From: Alviniconcha marisindica
Lineage: Eukaryota; Mollusca; Gastropoda; Provannidae
Reading direction: 5' to 3'
NCBI GenBank assembly: GCA_018857735.1
Contig: JABMCL010001642.1
Span: forward strand, 43,501-107,500
DNA length: 64,000 nt
Each line of letters starts with the position of its first letter. Position 1 is the first letter of the stretch. Made by a program: the position numbers and the translations under genes. Shown here piece after piece: positions 35,701-39,653 of the stretch. The notes under the pieces were generated by a model. It did not search any database and was not told the origin of the DNA. It saw only the letters and a list, made by a program, of their open reading frames with translations.

Positions 35701-37462
35701 AATGATGGAATCTCTGTGCCAACTGCCATGTGATGCATTTGCTTGCAGGTCAGGTGAGAGTTGCCTTAGATTTCAGATTCAATTTTGTTGTTGTGTTTGC
35801 ATGACATCTTTTGAGCATTAGTCAACTCTCTTTGTTGATTAAAAACTTTCTAATTTCATGCATCTAGTCCAAGCCACAAACACACACAACTAAAACTAAA
35901 GAGCTGAACATTGTGGTTCAGCAATAAATACCAGTAATAAATAAAACTTAGAAAAACTACTCTGTATGGCAACTCCACCTGGGGTGAAGGTGAGGAGGTG
36001 AAGAAATTAAATGACCTAACATTGATATCCAGTGCGTTTACATCCAGGCAAATCAAGGCATGCTCCAGTTTGACATGCAGTCATACCAGTAGATAAATCT
36101 GTTGCGGACAGGTGATGCTGGTTGCCCACTGTCCTTGTAAGTGTAACCACCACAACTGTCTGGCACCTTGATGTCCTGAAGTGTGCTGGCTGAGGCACCT
36201 GAAAACACAACAGATCATAAACAAACTTGAAACAATTTTCATTATTTACCAGCTTATTAAGCACTATGTTTATGCTACTGTTAGTAGCAGTACTGTGGTG
36301 TTACCTCTGGAAATGCAGATAATAGACATTTTCAAAACAAAAACAAAAAAACATGCATCCATTCCTCATCCTGTTTGACTTTTGTTAAACTTAAAGATTT
36401 AGAAAGGAGCAGACCCTGGTCACAAAGGAGCCAGAGGTGGGTGCTGTGGACACTTCTTGAGGAAGGCTGTTTGACTCTGGGACTGTCCTAGGACTAGGAG
36501 TAGGAATAAGGAAAGAGTTTAGCCTGTATCAGTGTATGGTGTCCAGTGAGATGGAATGTCATACGTGAGGTAAGCAAGTAAACATGGAGCTGAACATCCA
36601 CAGAAACCATAAGGCTTATTAATAATAATAAAGAGGATTTCTACAGCACCCATCTACCACACAAGGTGGGAGCACAGGACACTTTGCAATAACACTAACG
36701 ACACACACACACTCACTGACTCAGCGTCAGACAAGGGGATAGGCACGGTTGTGAAAAACAGTTTAGAAATAGTTATTGAACAGGTGCGTCTTGAGAGCGG
36801 CTTTAAAAGAGGAGGCGGAATCAGGGTGGCATAGTGTTTGAGGCAAATTGTTCCAGACAGATGGGCCAGCATAAAAAAAAGAAGATCTTTCAGTTTCACT
36901 GTTTTTGTGTTTACACTGGGGGTGACAAAAGGTTTTGAACCGAGGTCCCGCTGCTTACCAGCCTAACACTATACCGCTATGCCAAACTGGCTCACATATG
37001 TGAGGTCACGGGTATGCCGGGTGGTTCTCCTGGGGCGATTGGTGAGTAGCAGTGTTTTGACTGTCGGCACTGACCTCAGTGTTAACGCTCAGCCAGAATA
37101 GCTTAAGCTGGCAAAGACCAGTTTAAAGGCTTTTACCTGTTTTAGCCTAAGTAAATCTATCATCGTAATTTTCATATAATATTATAATTCATCAGTTAAT
37201 GAATTAATTTTATATTAATATTCAATTATTATGTCGGGCCGTTTTCAAAATAAACTGTAAATTTACTGTTTAAATTCGTCTATGTATAGTGTCCAGCTTC
37301 AATCATTTCAGCTAATGCAGACACAGTGTTTCAACGATGCAAAATCATGCTGTATCAAATACCTGTATTGACGACGATTTCCTTCCATGGAGGGGAGACA
37401 GACTGCGCAACAACAACTTCTCGCATCATTCCTTTCCCAACCGGTGACGCCATGCCCGCCAT
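63..37462 (-). CDS. NUP160: NUP160 nucleoporin, Y-complex scaffold (32 exons; 3' end outside window)
   Basis: Encodes the NUP160 subunit of the Y-shaped NUP107-160 complex, a structural scaffold of the nuclear pore; in the family it has an N-terminal beta-propeller followed by a long alpha-helical domain. I placed 32 GT-AG exons, each agreeing in sequence and order with vertebrate NUP160. Exon lengths sum to 4209 nt with all phases compatible, giving 1403 codons; human NUP160 has about 1436. Diagnostic blocks include NRFIYW (exon 2), SQSSVMQKLW (exon 5), THNYYNLLYSFHVYR (exon 24), QPEYAWIVQP (exon 25) and DQLLGAL (exon 32). The last exon ends at a good donor (ACG|gtgagt), so a short C-terminal piece lies beyond position 1. 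The start is the ATG at 37462 (second in-frame ATG at 37453). The gene diverges from SNRPC across 300 bp. Introns hold minisatellites and transposons; the largest is 5.6 kb (27465-33076). Confidence 0.96.
168..690. repeat. Minisatellite made of the exon-32 acceptor and exon start
   Basis: About nine units of 48-56 bp. On the minus strand each has tgttgttgcag|GGTGTG, then cactgtgccatgtcagtgtg and GGTACCATAC: the exon-32 acceptor and its first 42-45 coding bases. Phase-0 reading of most units meets TAG. Confidence 0.92.
735..915. repeat. Degenerate 55-60-bp repeat with poly-C and (CA)n
   Basis: Four copies of a block around agcttcttgaagcagtc, the last with ttctagaagcagtctcccc; a run of C (861-879) and (CA)n lie inside. 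It sits in NUP160 intron 31, just 3' of the exon 31 donor. Confidence 0.65.
965..1102 (-). CDS. NUP160: NUP160 exon 31
   Basis: Residues 1323-1368. LLHVYLDYDLLQPAAQLLLE and YLDALMG match human LLRLYLNYDLLEEAVDLVSE and YVDAVLG. Acceptor caacag|GTGCTG, donor AGG|gtaacc, phase 0. Confidence 0.95.
1274..1415 (-). CDS. NUP160: NUP160 exon 30
   Basis: Residues 1275-1322. YHRCVCEKLLSQGFPLPTWL then VNSYK matches human YHHCVINKLLSHGVPLPNWL then INSYK. Acceptor tttcag|CGCCAC, donor AAG|gtagga, phase 0. Confidence 0.96.
1439..1690. repeat. 57-bp minisatellite, about four units
   Basis: Unit core catgtctaacccatcaacat, NUP160 intron 29, starting 24 bp upstream of the exon 30 acceptor. No exon sequence is found in the unit. 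Confidence 0.9.
2010..2150. repeat. 26-bp minisatellite, five units
   Basis: Unit core gactggtgctttgggccttg. NUP160 intron 29; all units nearly identical. Confidence 0.92.
2205..2385. repeat. 25-bp minisatellite, seven to eight units
   Basis: Unit core gtgtgggactgtggcaaagg. It runs up to within about 10 bases of the exon 29 donor; exon bases are not included. Confidence 0.92.
2390..2512 (-). CDS. NUP160: NUP160 exon 29
   Basis: Residues 1234-1274. AEAWDWLRENDI matches human AEAWAWLAANQL. Acceptor tcacag|GTGTGT, donor AGCAG|gtacca. A 25-bp minisatellite starts within a few bases of the donor. Confidence 0.93.
2726..2822. repeat. (GT)n microsatellites
   Basis: Two GT runs separated by about 35 bp in NUP160 intron 28. 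Confidence 0.95.
2930..3015 (+). mobile_element. SINE/LINE 3' tail
   Basis: ctgtaaagtgctttgagatt, then agcgctctataaattcccc and (TAT)n. This is the usual 3' end of many invertebrate SINE/LINE families; the 5' part is not recognisable. Confidence 0.6.
3205..3640. repeat. 34-35-bp minisatellite, about twelve units
   Basis: Unit core gcaatggatacatttcagca, then cgatgctaacatt. Units fall into several alternating subtypes, showing higher-order duplication. NUP160 intron 28. Confidence 0.9.
3760..3886 (-). CDS. NUP160: NUP160 exon 28
   Basis: Residues 1192-1233. ADEMVGMLVNNGLYDMAVIV matches human AEEMVTLLVQAGLFDTAISL. Acceptor ttttag|GTCCAA, donor CTCAG|gtaagc. Confidence 0.95.
3960..4260 (+). mobile_element. 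LINE (non-LTR retrotransposon) 3'-end remnant
   Basis: Translates as CSLCNHADETTLHIWDCP, then a region with conserved Trp. This matches the Cys-x2-Cys...ETxxHxxWxC zinc-knuckle tail found after reverse transcriptase in L1-like ORF2 proteins. A stop follows at 4258. Only the end of the element remains, inside NUP160 intron 27 in antisense orientation to the gene. Confidence 0.72.
4610..5075. repeat. 53-bp minisatellite, about nine units
   Basis: Unit core gtttccatggtaaggaccac, then acagtaaggaagtcacgg. NUP160 intron 27. Some units are shortened by about 10 bp. Confidence 0.9.
5514..5624 (-). CDS. NUP160: NUP160 exon 27
   Basis: Residues 1155-1191. QIVELRHLEKDYLLLDARLR matches human EILELEDLEKECSLARIRL. 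Acceptor ctccag|GCAAGA, donor TCAG|gtaagt. Confidence 0.95.
5625..6540. other. NUP160 intron 26, unique part
   Basis: Non-coding on the evidence seen: no conserved frame, and only A-rich patches near 5938-5970. Open frames here (for example 6087-6380 plus) have no recognisable family. Confidence 0.5.
6545..7245. repeat. 32-bp minisatellite, about 22 units
   Basis: Unit core gcatacagtgacctggcccc with very little divergence; variants are ttacttgc, ttacccgc and ttacctgc. It is a long homogeneous array in NUP160 intron 26, 70 bp from the exon 26 donor. Confidence 0.95.
7318..7393 (-). CDS. NUP160: NUP160 exon 26
   Basis: Residues 1130-1154, a variable linker. GGGDSPKHSVDGVEKQPAQ aligns with human PGASPKRNHDGECTAAPTN. 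Acceptor gtgcag|GCATCG, donor CAGG|gtatgt, phase 1; it supplies the phase required by exon 27. Confidence 0.88.
7765..8450. repeat. Minisatellite of about 60 bp interrupted by a MITE
   Basis: Unit core gtacaggcagtatcaagact, then ccccctcccta and cacagtactggtgtactggg. About four units; the last is split by the element at 7967-8404. NUP160 intron 25. Confidence 0.85.
7967..8404. mobile_element. TA-flanked MITE (Tc1/mariner-type ends) inserted in a minisatellite unit
   Basis: A 438-bp element between TA at 7965-7966 and TA at 8405-8406. Its ends CTGGGTGATTCAG and, from the right, TTGGGCGATTCAG form imperfect terminal inverted repeats. Removing the element and one TA rejoins the flanks into a normal minisatellite unit (gggcaTACAGGCAGTATC), which is good evidence for insertion at a TA site. 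Confidence 0.82.
8640..8945. repeat. Minisatellite of exon-25 coding fragments with poly-C linkers
   Basis: Five units at about 8669, 8727, 8773, 8821 and 8889, each with catacttgggttgcaccagc preceded (except in the second) by atcc(a/t)gg. This corresponds to exon 25 bases 8998-9030, which encode LRLVQPEYAWIV on the minus strand. Linkers are C runs of 8-14. Confidence 0.9.
8969..9132 (-). CDS. NUP160: NUP160 exon 25
   Basis: Residues 1075-1129. VMYEHGLRLGRE and TLRLVQPEYAWIVQP match human VMFEYGMRLGRE and CLRLIRPEYAWIVQP. Acceptor gtgcag|CGGCCA, donor GAG|gtcagt, phase 0. The QPEYAWIV segment is copied repeatedly in the following intron. Confidence 0.97.
9133..10094. other. NUP160 intron 24
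   Basis: No gene. A short tandem repeat of about 33 bp (cacttggatctcaaagtcac) occurs three times at 9420-9510; a partial inverted similarity aaatggggagcc recurs at 9607 and 9808. The rest is unassigned. Confidence 0.5.
10095..10200 (-). CDS. NUP160: NUP160 exon 24
   Basis: Residues 1040-1074. ESRARSVDLTTHNYYNLLYS and FHVYR match human ESRARAVDLMTHNYYELLYA and FHIYR. Acceptor ccccag|GTAGTT, donor AAAG|gtaggt, phase 1. Confidence 0.97.
10685..10876 (-). CDS. NUP160: NUP160 exon 23
   Basis: Residues 976-1039. LELGHNQEAFTAM and DCLRQLLVVLSERGELQ match human LDLGHNSQAYEAL and DCLRQLVVVLCERSQLQ. Acceptor ttgcag|GCGACG, donor GACGAG|gtgtgt; phase 0. Acceptor plus exon start are repeated about 11 times upstream. 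Confidence 0.96.
10877..11945. repeat. 95-bp minisatellite containing the exon-23 acceptor and exon start
   Basis: About eleven units. On the minus strand each has gtgcttgcag|GCGATGTTGC then AGTC, copying the exon-23 acceptor and first 14-18 bases (GCGACGTTGCAGTCC). Spacer: tggtcctgctgtgactagtc. Confidence 0.93.
11982..12666 (+). mobile_element. TTAA-flanked MITE, piggyBac-type ends, copy A (NUP160 intron 22)
   Basis: A 685-bp element bounded by TTAA at 11978-11981 and 12667-12670. Terminal inverted repeats read CCCACTTGGCCCCGGACC on the left and CCCACTTGGCCCCAGACC on the right strand. TTAA target duplication with CCC-starting ends is the piggyBac pattern. No transposase frame is seen, so it is non-autonomous. 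Copy B is at 25136-25804. Confidence 0.88.
12926..13154 (-). CDS. NUP160: NUP160 exon 22
   Basis: Residues 899-975. YYLKVISQFEEYGMADMVIS and LANQAI match human YYDKVLRLLDVIGLPELVIQ and LATSAI. Acceptor ttgcag|TGAGCC, donor AATGTG|gtgagg, phase 0. Confidence 0.95.
13658..13813 (-). CDS. NUP160: NUP160 exon 21
   Basis: Residues 847-898. FPEFLAGSCQYMALQEYVRL and LLRSWC match human FLECLMGNCQYVQLQDYIQL and LLHPWC. Acceptor cttcag|CTGGCC, donor TCGA|gtgagt. Confidence 0.95.
13990..14112 (+). mobile_element. SINE/LINE 3' tail
   Basis: aatagcgctatagaaaatta followed by (TTA)n, the same type of tail as at 2930-3015. Its upstream part is A/T-rich and unassigned. Confidence 0.55.
14284..14500. mobile_element. 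Second TTAA-flanked MITE family, 217 bp (NUP160 intron 20)
   Basis: Flanked by TTAA at 14280-14283 and 14501-14504, with terminal inverted repeats CCCCTTCACTGCC / GGCAGTGAAGGGG (13 bp, perfect). The interior has no open frame. The ends differ from the 685-bp family, so this is a separate piggyBac-type family. Confidence 0.88.
14841..14991 (-). CDS. NUP160: NUP160 exon 20
   Basis: Residues 797-846. TVLEAFIQGVGG aligns with human TIVELFFQEVAR; WSHDLMAFVHSIAAL aligns with WPEMITAITSYLLQL. Acceptor ttccag|CCACTT, donor CTGAT|gtatcc. Confidence 0.9.
15200..16460. repeat. 52-bp minisatellite, about 24 units
   Basis: Unit core acagggtcaccttgaagtga, then cagtaactgtattg and catcctgtcaacc. The longest array in the NUP160 introns (intron 19), with subtypes such as gagacagacagtacc in blocks at the right end. 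Confidence 0.94.
16571..16641 (-). CDS. NUP160: NUP160 exon 19
   Basis: Residues 773-796, a 71-nt exon. LDSNMRRLASLELSECG matches human LESNLQHLSVLELTDSG. Acceptor tttcag|AGACAG, donor CAAG|gtaact, phase 1. It restores the frame between exons 18 and 20. Confidence 0.93.
16642..17801. other. NUP160 intron 18
   Basis: Unique sequence without a recognised element; a (CA)n patch at 16959-16992. Nothing coding was seen. Confidence 0.5.
17802..17935 (-). CDS. NUP160: NUP160 exon 18
   Basis: Residues 729-772. EQELLPNYTNLVRSYVLLHW matches human QQDLLHRTAPLLLSYYLIKW at identical spacing from LGD. Acceptor ttccag|CGAGCC, donor CGCT|gtaagt, phase 2. Confidence 0.92.
18245..18397. repeat. 24-26-bp minisatellite starting at the exon-17 donor
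   Basis: On the minus strand each unit begins gtgagggttagttagtgagt, like the exon-17 5' splice site AAG|gtgagggctagtta. About four units, preceded by cagcaaccctgcatagtact, which also precedes the related array at 20590. Confidence 0.82.
18398..18558 (-). CDS. NUP160: NUP160 exon 17
   Basis: Residues 675-728. SFLRDLIIMQVLYLRLGD matches human RFLICRDLLILQQLLMRLGD. Acceptor gacag|TGGCAG, donor AAG|gtgagg, phase 0. Minisatellites seeded by the splice sites lie on both sides. Confidence 0.94.
18559..19455. repeat. 47-bp minisatellite derived from the exon-17 acceptor
   Basis: About 17 units with core gcaaaggtgtggaatgcatc and catccactgctgtgag. On the minus strand each carries tttgcttctctcacagcagt-gg, a pyrimidine tract and AG next to a remnant of exon start. 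The block 18711-18750 keeps a better copy of the exon start (gtgtggcatctgccgttgtg against gcgtggcgtctgccactgtc). Confidence 0.85.
19507..19530. repeat. Poly-G tract next to the exon 16 donor
   Basis: Run of about 22 G broken by one other base, 15-35 bp from the exon 16 donor. As C on the transcript strand it is a possible structural element or sequencing-difficult site. Confidence 0.9.
19545..19684 (-). CDS. NUP160: NUP160 exon 16
   Basis: Residues 628-674. DVRLQSIRHLVPCLDLLQRL corresponds to human ICSKLQEIRNPIHAIGLLIRE. Acceptor tttcag|TGACGT, donor TCAG|gtaggc, phase 1. Confidence 0.9.
19840..20025. repeat. About 62-bp imperfect repeat, three units
   Basis: Unit core aaacacttttcacaaacctt with cagatcacggaccac. 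NUP160 intron 15. Confidence 0.8.
20081..20255 (-). CDS. NUP160: NUP160 exon 15
   Basis: Residues 570-627, helical domain. CEDVHKICDILRLI and ESPKELAQRLVDTVFFQDV match human ARDVICLIKCLRLI and SPEKAAEQILEDMITIDV. Acceptor gtgcag|GCGTAA, donor GATGT|gtgagt. Confidence 0.94.
20590..20905. repeat. 24-26-bp minisatellite related to the exon-17 donor array
   Basis: Core ccaactcactaacccaccct; preceded by gcagcaaccctgtgtagtac. Same seed as the array at 18245-18397 but located in intron 14, about 2.3 kb away, implying a copied or transposed repeat. Confidence 0.85.
21072..21246 (-). CDS. NUP160: NUP160 exon 14
   Basis: Residues 512-569. GLVCLIRRAALTYLRPCDQL and LERLYLCEQEWLT match human NMVCLLKKGYLSFLIPSSLV and DHLYLLPYENLLT. 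Acceptor cttcag|GTGGGA, donor GAAG|gtcagg, phase 1. Part of the exon start is repeated upstream. Confidence 0.94.
21247..21650. repeat. 67-70-bp minisatellite containing the exon-14 start
   Basis: About five units with gtctgtgaacacacctt, copying exon 14 bases around 21213-21230, and a degraded acceptor (minus: ttctgtgttaag). The outermost unit (21575-21612) keeps the exon start gtgggagcca as well. Confidence 0.9.
21777..21881 (-). CDS. NUP160: NUP160 exon 13
   Basis: Residues 477-511. SEYEMSEDAYYQLQLEQWGR and CCCQYRE match human TEYEFSQEEFRNLQQEFWCK and CCLQYQE. Acceptor tttcag|ATCCGT, donor GAG|gtgagc; phase 0. Confidence 0.95.
22249..22344 (-). CDS. NUP160: NUP160 exon 12
   Basis: Residues 445-476. 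INLQEEVINAVSLE corresponds to human WSELKKEVTLAVENE. Acceptor ttgacag|GTGTAT, donor GAG|gtcagt; phase 0 at both ends. The acceptor and first exon bases are repeated in the upstream intron. Confidence 0.9.
22345..22935. repeat. 37-bp minisatellite containing the exon-12 acceptor
   Basis: About 15 units. On the minus strand each has gtttgtgttgacag|GTGTAT then cactgtcctgatcg: the exon-12 acceptor with the first 7-8 exon bases. The last units degrade (ccatggaaaatgaaggc). Confidence 0.93.
23251..23407 (-). CDS. NUP160: NUP160 exon 11
   Basis: Residues 392-444. DPRDFFLDSIFRPHEFS matches human DPREMYLQSLFTPGQFT. Acceptor ggccag|GGGTGC, donor AGC|gtgagc, phase 0. Confidence 0.95.
23695..24400. repeat. 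About 46-bp minisatellite, about 14 units
   Basis: Core aaataccaaaacaccagcag then cagttgcatgctgac. NUP160 intron 10. A higher-order block of about 240 bp (including catcagcagtagttgcatgc) is repeated. No exon copy was seen. Confidence 0.9.
24488..24585 (-). CDS. NUP160: NUP160 exon 10
   Basis: Residues 360-391. DLIDFCVTANQLITLWTDSN matches human TLIDFALTSTDIWALWHDAE. Acceptor gtgcag|GAGGAC, donor ACAGA|gtgagt, phase 2. Confidence 0.93.
24610..24985 (+). mobile_element. tRNA-headed SINE (NUP160 intron 9)
   Basis: The head caatggtagagcgccagacc resembles a tRNA A box and is followed by a degenerate B-box region. A 34-bp direct repeat (tttcacatagcaacagccaa) lies in the body and a ctgtaaagtgcac tail follows. 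It is not a functional tRNA: there is no complete cloverleaf. Confidence 0.6.
25136..25804 (-). mobile_element. TTAA MITE copy B, inverted, one end truncated (NUP160 intron 9)
   Basis: Reverse-complement homologue of the element at 11982-12666 over nearly its whole length, for example gcgaaagggcagcggctgg and ccccagaccacccggtagc. The right end keeps gtccaagtggg with a degraded TTAA (ttca). The left terminal repeat of about 30 bp is missing. Divergence from copy A is visible throughout, so the insertions are not recent. Confidence 0.85.
25943..26017 (-). CDS. NUP160: NUP160 exon 9
   Basis: Residues 335-359. FLLLEPVIRDGRLSV corresponds to human FCIFQLVSTESNRYSL. Acceptor tttcag|TTCTTG, donor GCG|gtaagt; phase 0 at both ends. 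Confidence 0.9.
26018..26580. other. NUP160 intron 8
   Basis: Unique A/T-rich sequence; no element or coding frame recognised. Confidence 0.45.
26581..26663 (-). CDS. NUP160: NUP160 exon 8
   Basis: Residues about 307-334. GHVIKQVQSSTMSALTFCVY matches human GHKLRLAYSPTMGLYLGIY. Acceptor tgcag|GTCATG, donor CAG|gtaaca, phase 0. Confidence 0.92.
27389..27464 (-). CDS. NUP160: NUP160 exon 7
   Basis: Residues about 282-306. CVLTTNLQDMLG aligns with human CLMVADMLEYV at the right spacing after the Trp of exon 6. Acceptor ttcgtag|ACGCGG, donor TCAG|gtgtgt. A Ser/Pro-rich end is less conserved. A minisatellite repeats the acceptor region just upstream. Confidence 0.86.
27465..27700. repeat. 40-bp minisatellite containing the exon-7 acceptor region
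   Basis: About five units with catttaccacatgtctatga then acacaaacag. On the minus strand each has gtgttcatagac, equivalent to the exon-7 acceptor gtgttcgtag|AC. Confidence 0.85.
27700..28620. other. NUP160 intron 6, left part
   Basis: A/T-rich, no frame with a known family. It could include the 3' untranslated part of the hAT element, but no terminal repeat could be defined. Confidence 0.4.
29550..30015 (-). repeat. Coding tandem repeat (Ser/Ala/Lys/Thr) inside the hAT relict
   Basis: In-frame array of a 30- to 36-base unit encoding variants of KSAASSSAT. It also keeps the antisense frame open (Leu/Ala/Asp-rich), which creates a spurious plus-strand ORF of 260 codons at 29402-30184. Family members normally have only a short linker here, between the STRW block and the C-terminal region. 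Confidence 0.85.
30590..31020. repeat. Tandem duplication inside the hAT intron
   Basis: Two copies of a segment of about 190 bp (about 30596-30785 and 30825-31010) share aggaatataatattcct, a C-rich stretch, and ggaaagtaggcagc at their ends. They differ by scattered substitutions and indels. Confidence 0.7.
32231..32795. repeat. 282-bp near-identical direct tandem duplication
   Basis: Units 32231-32512 and 32513-32795 differ by about one base, in an A-tract. Each starts with a perfect palindrome, CTGGCTGAC-tcg-GTCAGCCAG, and contains an A-run. The duplication starts about 190 bp upstream of the hAT start codon. The near identity points to a recent event or an assembly duplication. Confidence 0.88.
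33077..33191 (-). CDS. NUP160: NUP160 exon 6
   Basis: Residues about 243-281, a propeller blade. TYIFTLCRDLRLRVW matches human AFIFALCQDHKLRMW. Acceptor caccag|GGGGCA, donor AGG|gtcagt, phase 0. The following intron is the largest and contains the hAT gene. Confidence 0.95.
33739..33817 (-). CDS. NUP160: NUP160 exon 5
   Basis: Residues about 217-242. SQSSVMQKLWSGLVP matches human KQSSVMQRLLTGWMP. Acceptor gggcag|GTGTGG, donor ATAAG|gtctgt. Confidence 0.94.
34395..34623 (-). CDS. NUP160: NUP160 exon 4
   Basis: Residues 141-216, propeller. GEGEAMFALGTNTGSILLLK matches human DGEALFALPCASGGIFVLK. Acceptor ttgcag|GAGACC, donor ACAG|gtgagg, phase 1. Confidence 0.95.
34624..35144. other. NUP160 intron 3
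   Basis: No repeat array. It contains one exon-like segment (34993-35035, minus) whose phase does not fit the neighbouring exons, described under rejected items. Confidence 0.45.
35145..35352 (-). CDS. NUP160: NUP160 exon 3
   Basis: Residues 71-140, beta-propeller. GDVLELEESSLDMML and GGVSVSETHTHVIVL match human GDTLELMEESLDINL and GGVYVSETQNRVIIL. Acceptor cttcag|GCGAAC, donor ACA|gtaaga, phase 0. Confidence 0.95.
36087..36198 (-). CDS. NUP160: NUP160 exon 2
   Basis: Residues about 34-70. Contains GGYTYKDSG and NRFIYW, equivalent to human GGFYYVESG and NRFIHW. Acceptor tttcag|GTGCC, donor CTG|gtatga; the Trp codon is split (TG|G). Confidence 0.93.
36610..36900 (-). mobile_element. LINE/SINE 3' segment with AAT-rich end
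   Basis: Read on the minus strand it ends in (TTAT/TAA)n. It contains gaacaggtgcgtcttgagag and ttgttccagacag on the plus strand, a layout common to dispersed marine-invertebrate repeats. The family is inferred from resemblance only. Confidence 0.5.
36935..37010 (-). mobile_element. tRNA-headed SINE fragment (copy 1)
   Basis: On the minus strand, gagccagtttggcatagcgg followed by aggctggtaag and ctcggttcaaaacc gives A- and B-box-like elements. It matches the plus-strand head at 54026-54090 (gccggtttggcctagcg, aggctggtaag, gggttcgatt). Same SINE family, opposite orientation. Confidence 0.7.
37363..37462 (-). CDS. NUP160: NUP160 exon 1 (coding part)
   Basis: Residues 1-33. ATG GCG in good context; a second in-frame ATG lies nine bases on. 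Contains REVVVAQ, then PPWKEIVVNTG across the junction, matching the human REFTVCSIGTA region in position. Donor ACAG|gtattt, phase 1. The codons upstream remain open, so the first ATG was chosen by context and family length. Confidence 0.88.
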
Positions 37463-37761
37463 AGTGAAGGCGGAAGAAGTAGCTCCCCCTAGATTCTCTA
37501 ATCTCCAACACAATAATATTGCTTGTTTGGTAGTTAATGACGAACGCTTATAACAAAAAGTACATTTAGAAGCTTTTATTAAAAGTCTATTTTGCTGCAA
37601 GATATTCAAAAATATTATTTGGAATGACTTGTAATGTTTGCGCAAAGAGAGAAATGCAAAGAGAGAGTATGCTCTACCGGAAGTGGGATTAGACGCTGGT
37701 ACGTTCGAGGAACAACGCGAAACCTCTATTATACTTGACGGAGTGATTGATCATCAACAAT
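37463..37761. promoter_or_regulatory. Bidirectional NUP160/SNRPC promoter interval with ETS site
   Basis: Exactly 299 bases separate the two divergent start codons. The interval contains ACCGGAAGTG at 37676-37685, a full ETS/GABP-type consensus on the plus strand; such sites are common in short bidirectional promoters of housekeeping genes. There is no clear TATA box for either gene, which also fits. Transcription starts cannot be read from sequence. Confidence 0.75.
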
Positions 37762-37769
37762 ATGCCAAA
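37762..37769 (+). CDS. SNRPC: SNRPC exon 1 (coding part, 8 nt)
   Basis: ATG CCA AA|gtaggt encodes Met-Pro and the first two bases of Lys, reproducing the invariant MPK start of U1-C once joined to exon 2. Confidence 0.93.
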
Positions 37770-39596
37770 GTAGGTTTTTTGTTTTGTTTTGTTTTTTGAT
37801 AAACAGAAGGAGTGTTGGTTGATGTAGAAGAAGATCTGTAGGACATCTGATATGAATTTACTGTAGATACATTTGTACCTGCTTAGTAAATAGTAAGTGC
37901 AAGATGAGATCTGCACCTATAGTTAATAGTAGTAGTACTAGTAGTAGACTAGTAGTAGTACTAAGTTAGATGATTATAAACATCAGTCTACCCGTCCCTA
38001 ATAAGCCGTACGGTTTCTGTGGACGTTAAGCACCATGTTTACTGTTTACATCAGTCTACAAGTTTACAAACATGTTACTTGCAAAAAGTTACATTGTGGA
38101 TGTTACTTTCAAAAAGTTCAATTGTGTTACAACTTACATAGTTGTATATTTGATGGAGTGCCTGATACCTGCCACTGCTAGATCTACAGTTGATTTTAAT
38201 ATAAATGCAGTATATAATTATTGTGTTTTATCCTTTTCAAAAAAAGAAAAAGAAAAAAAAGAAAAGTAAATTTATGTGATAAATGTTCTTCTTAGAATGT
38301 GATAAATGTTCTTCTTAGAATGTATTATTATTAATATTATGTACAGTGCCTTGGGCGGTTTGTAATTTGATTTGAGCTAATAACTAACATGGAGCTCATG
38401 CTGTAAATCTTAGAACAGCAAGCTTATCCAAGCATGTTTAGTTGTTGTGTGCACATCTTCTTCAGACTCAAGACTGACAAGAGTCAAGAGTACTGTGGGA
38501 TGTGAATACCCAAAATCCAGAATGCGTGGTGTGCAAACCTCTCCCCAAAGGCAAAGAAAAGAAAAATAGTTAAGACACATGCATAACTGGTTTGCAGGTC
38601 ACCAGCTAGGCCAGTCAAGCTGCTGTAGTTTCTGGGGCAAGAGTAGTACTAGTAGACTGTAGTTCTGCTAAGGTAGATGCTAAATGCTACTGGTAGTCTA
38701 GTAGCACTAATAGTAGTAACTAACTGTATTTAATATTTTAATTTTGTGGGGTAAAGTGCCTGATGCAGCATGGGATTTTTCTCACAGAATCAGTTTCCAG
38801 TGCAGACTTTCTTACACTTTACAGTGTCTGTACAGCTCCCATGTGCAATCACATGCATCAATCATTCAATGGCAGCCATATCAATTATCGTTTGGACACA
38901 GGAAAATACTACACAACATTGATAGGAATAGGTAGCACTGCTCTTGCAGCTGCTGTACCTTACCCAGGTAACTGTAAGGTGACCTGAATTTCCCACAAGG
39001 GACAAATAAGTACCGTAAGAAAGAAAAAAGGTGTGTCACTGTCAGGCTGAATTACTTAAAAAGTGTGTAAAGTAAAGCTAAAACAAAGGAGATGCAAAAC
39101 GGTTGGGGATGGGGGATAGTCCTTACACAACTTTTGAATTAACCATGGTTTTGAAGGTGTGGGTTGAGTCTGATTTGGGATGTTTGGAGAAATGCAGTTC
39201 CAGAATTTGATTATAGAGCCTGAGTCTCCTTATGCTTATATATACTGTTATAGAAGAACTTAAAACAGTTTAAGGAGCATCTGTGGATTCCCATATGTAT
39301 GGCTTATTCTGTTTTTGTGTTGCAGGTACTATTGTGACTATTGTGATACCTACCTCACTCATGACTCGGTGAGTCAGTTACACTACAATCTTGTTTTTTT
39401 TTAGTTCCCAAGCTGTTCCTTGGGGGTGAAATGAAATTGTTATTTATTTTATTTATTTTTTAAGCTGTTGATAATTACAACAGCAGACAATATTTTAAGA
39501 CTTAAACAAATATTTTAATAATGTAATGTTACTAATAATCATAGAAATTAGAATTTCTCTCTCAGTTCCTCTCTTAGTCTTACACACACAGACACA

Positions 39597-39653
<57 letters not shown>

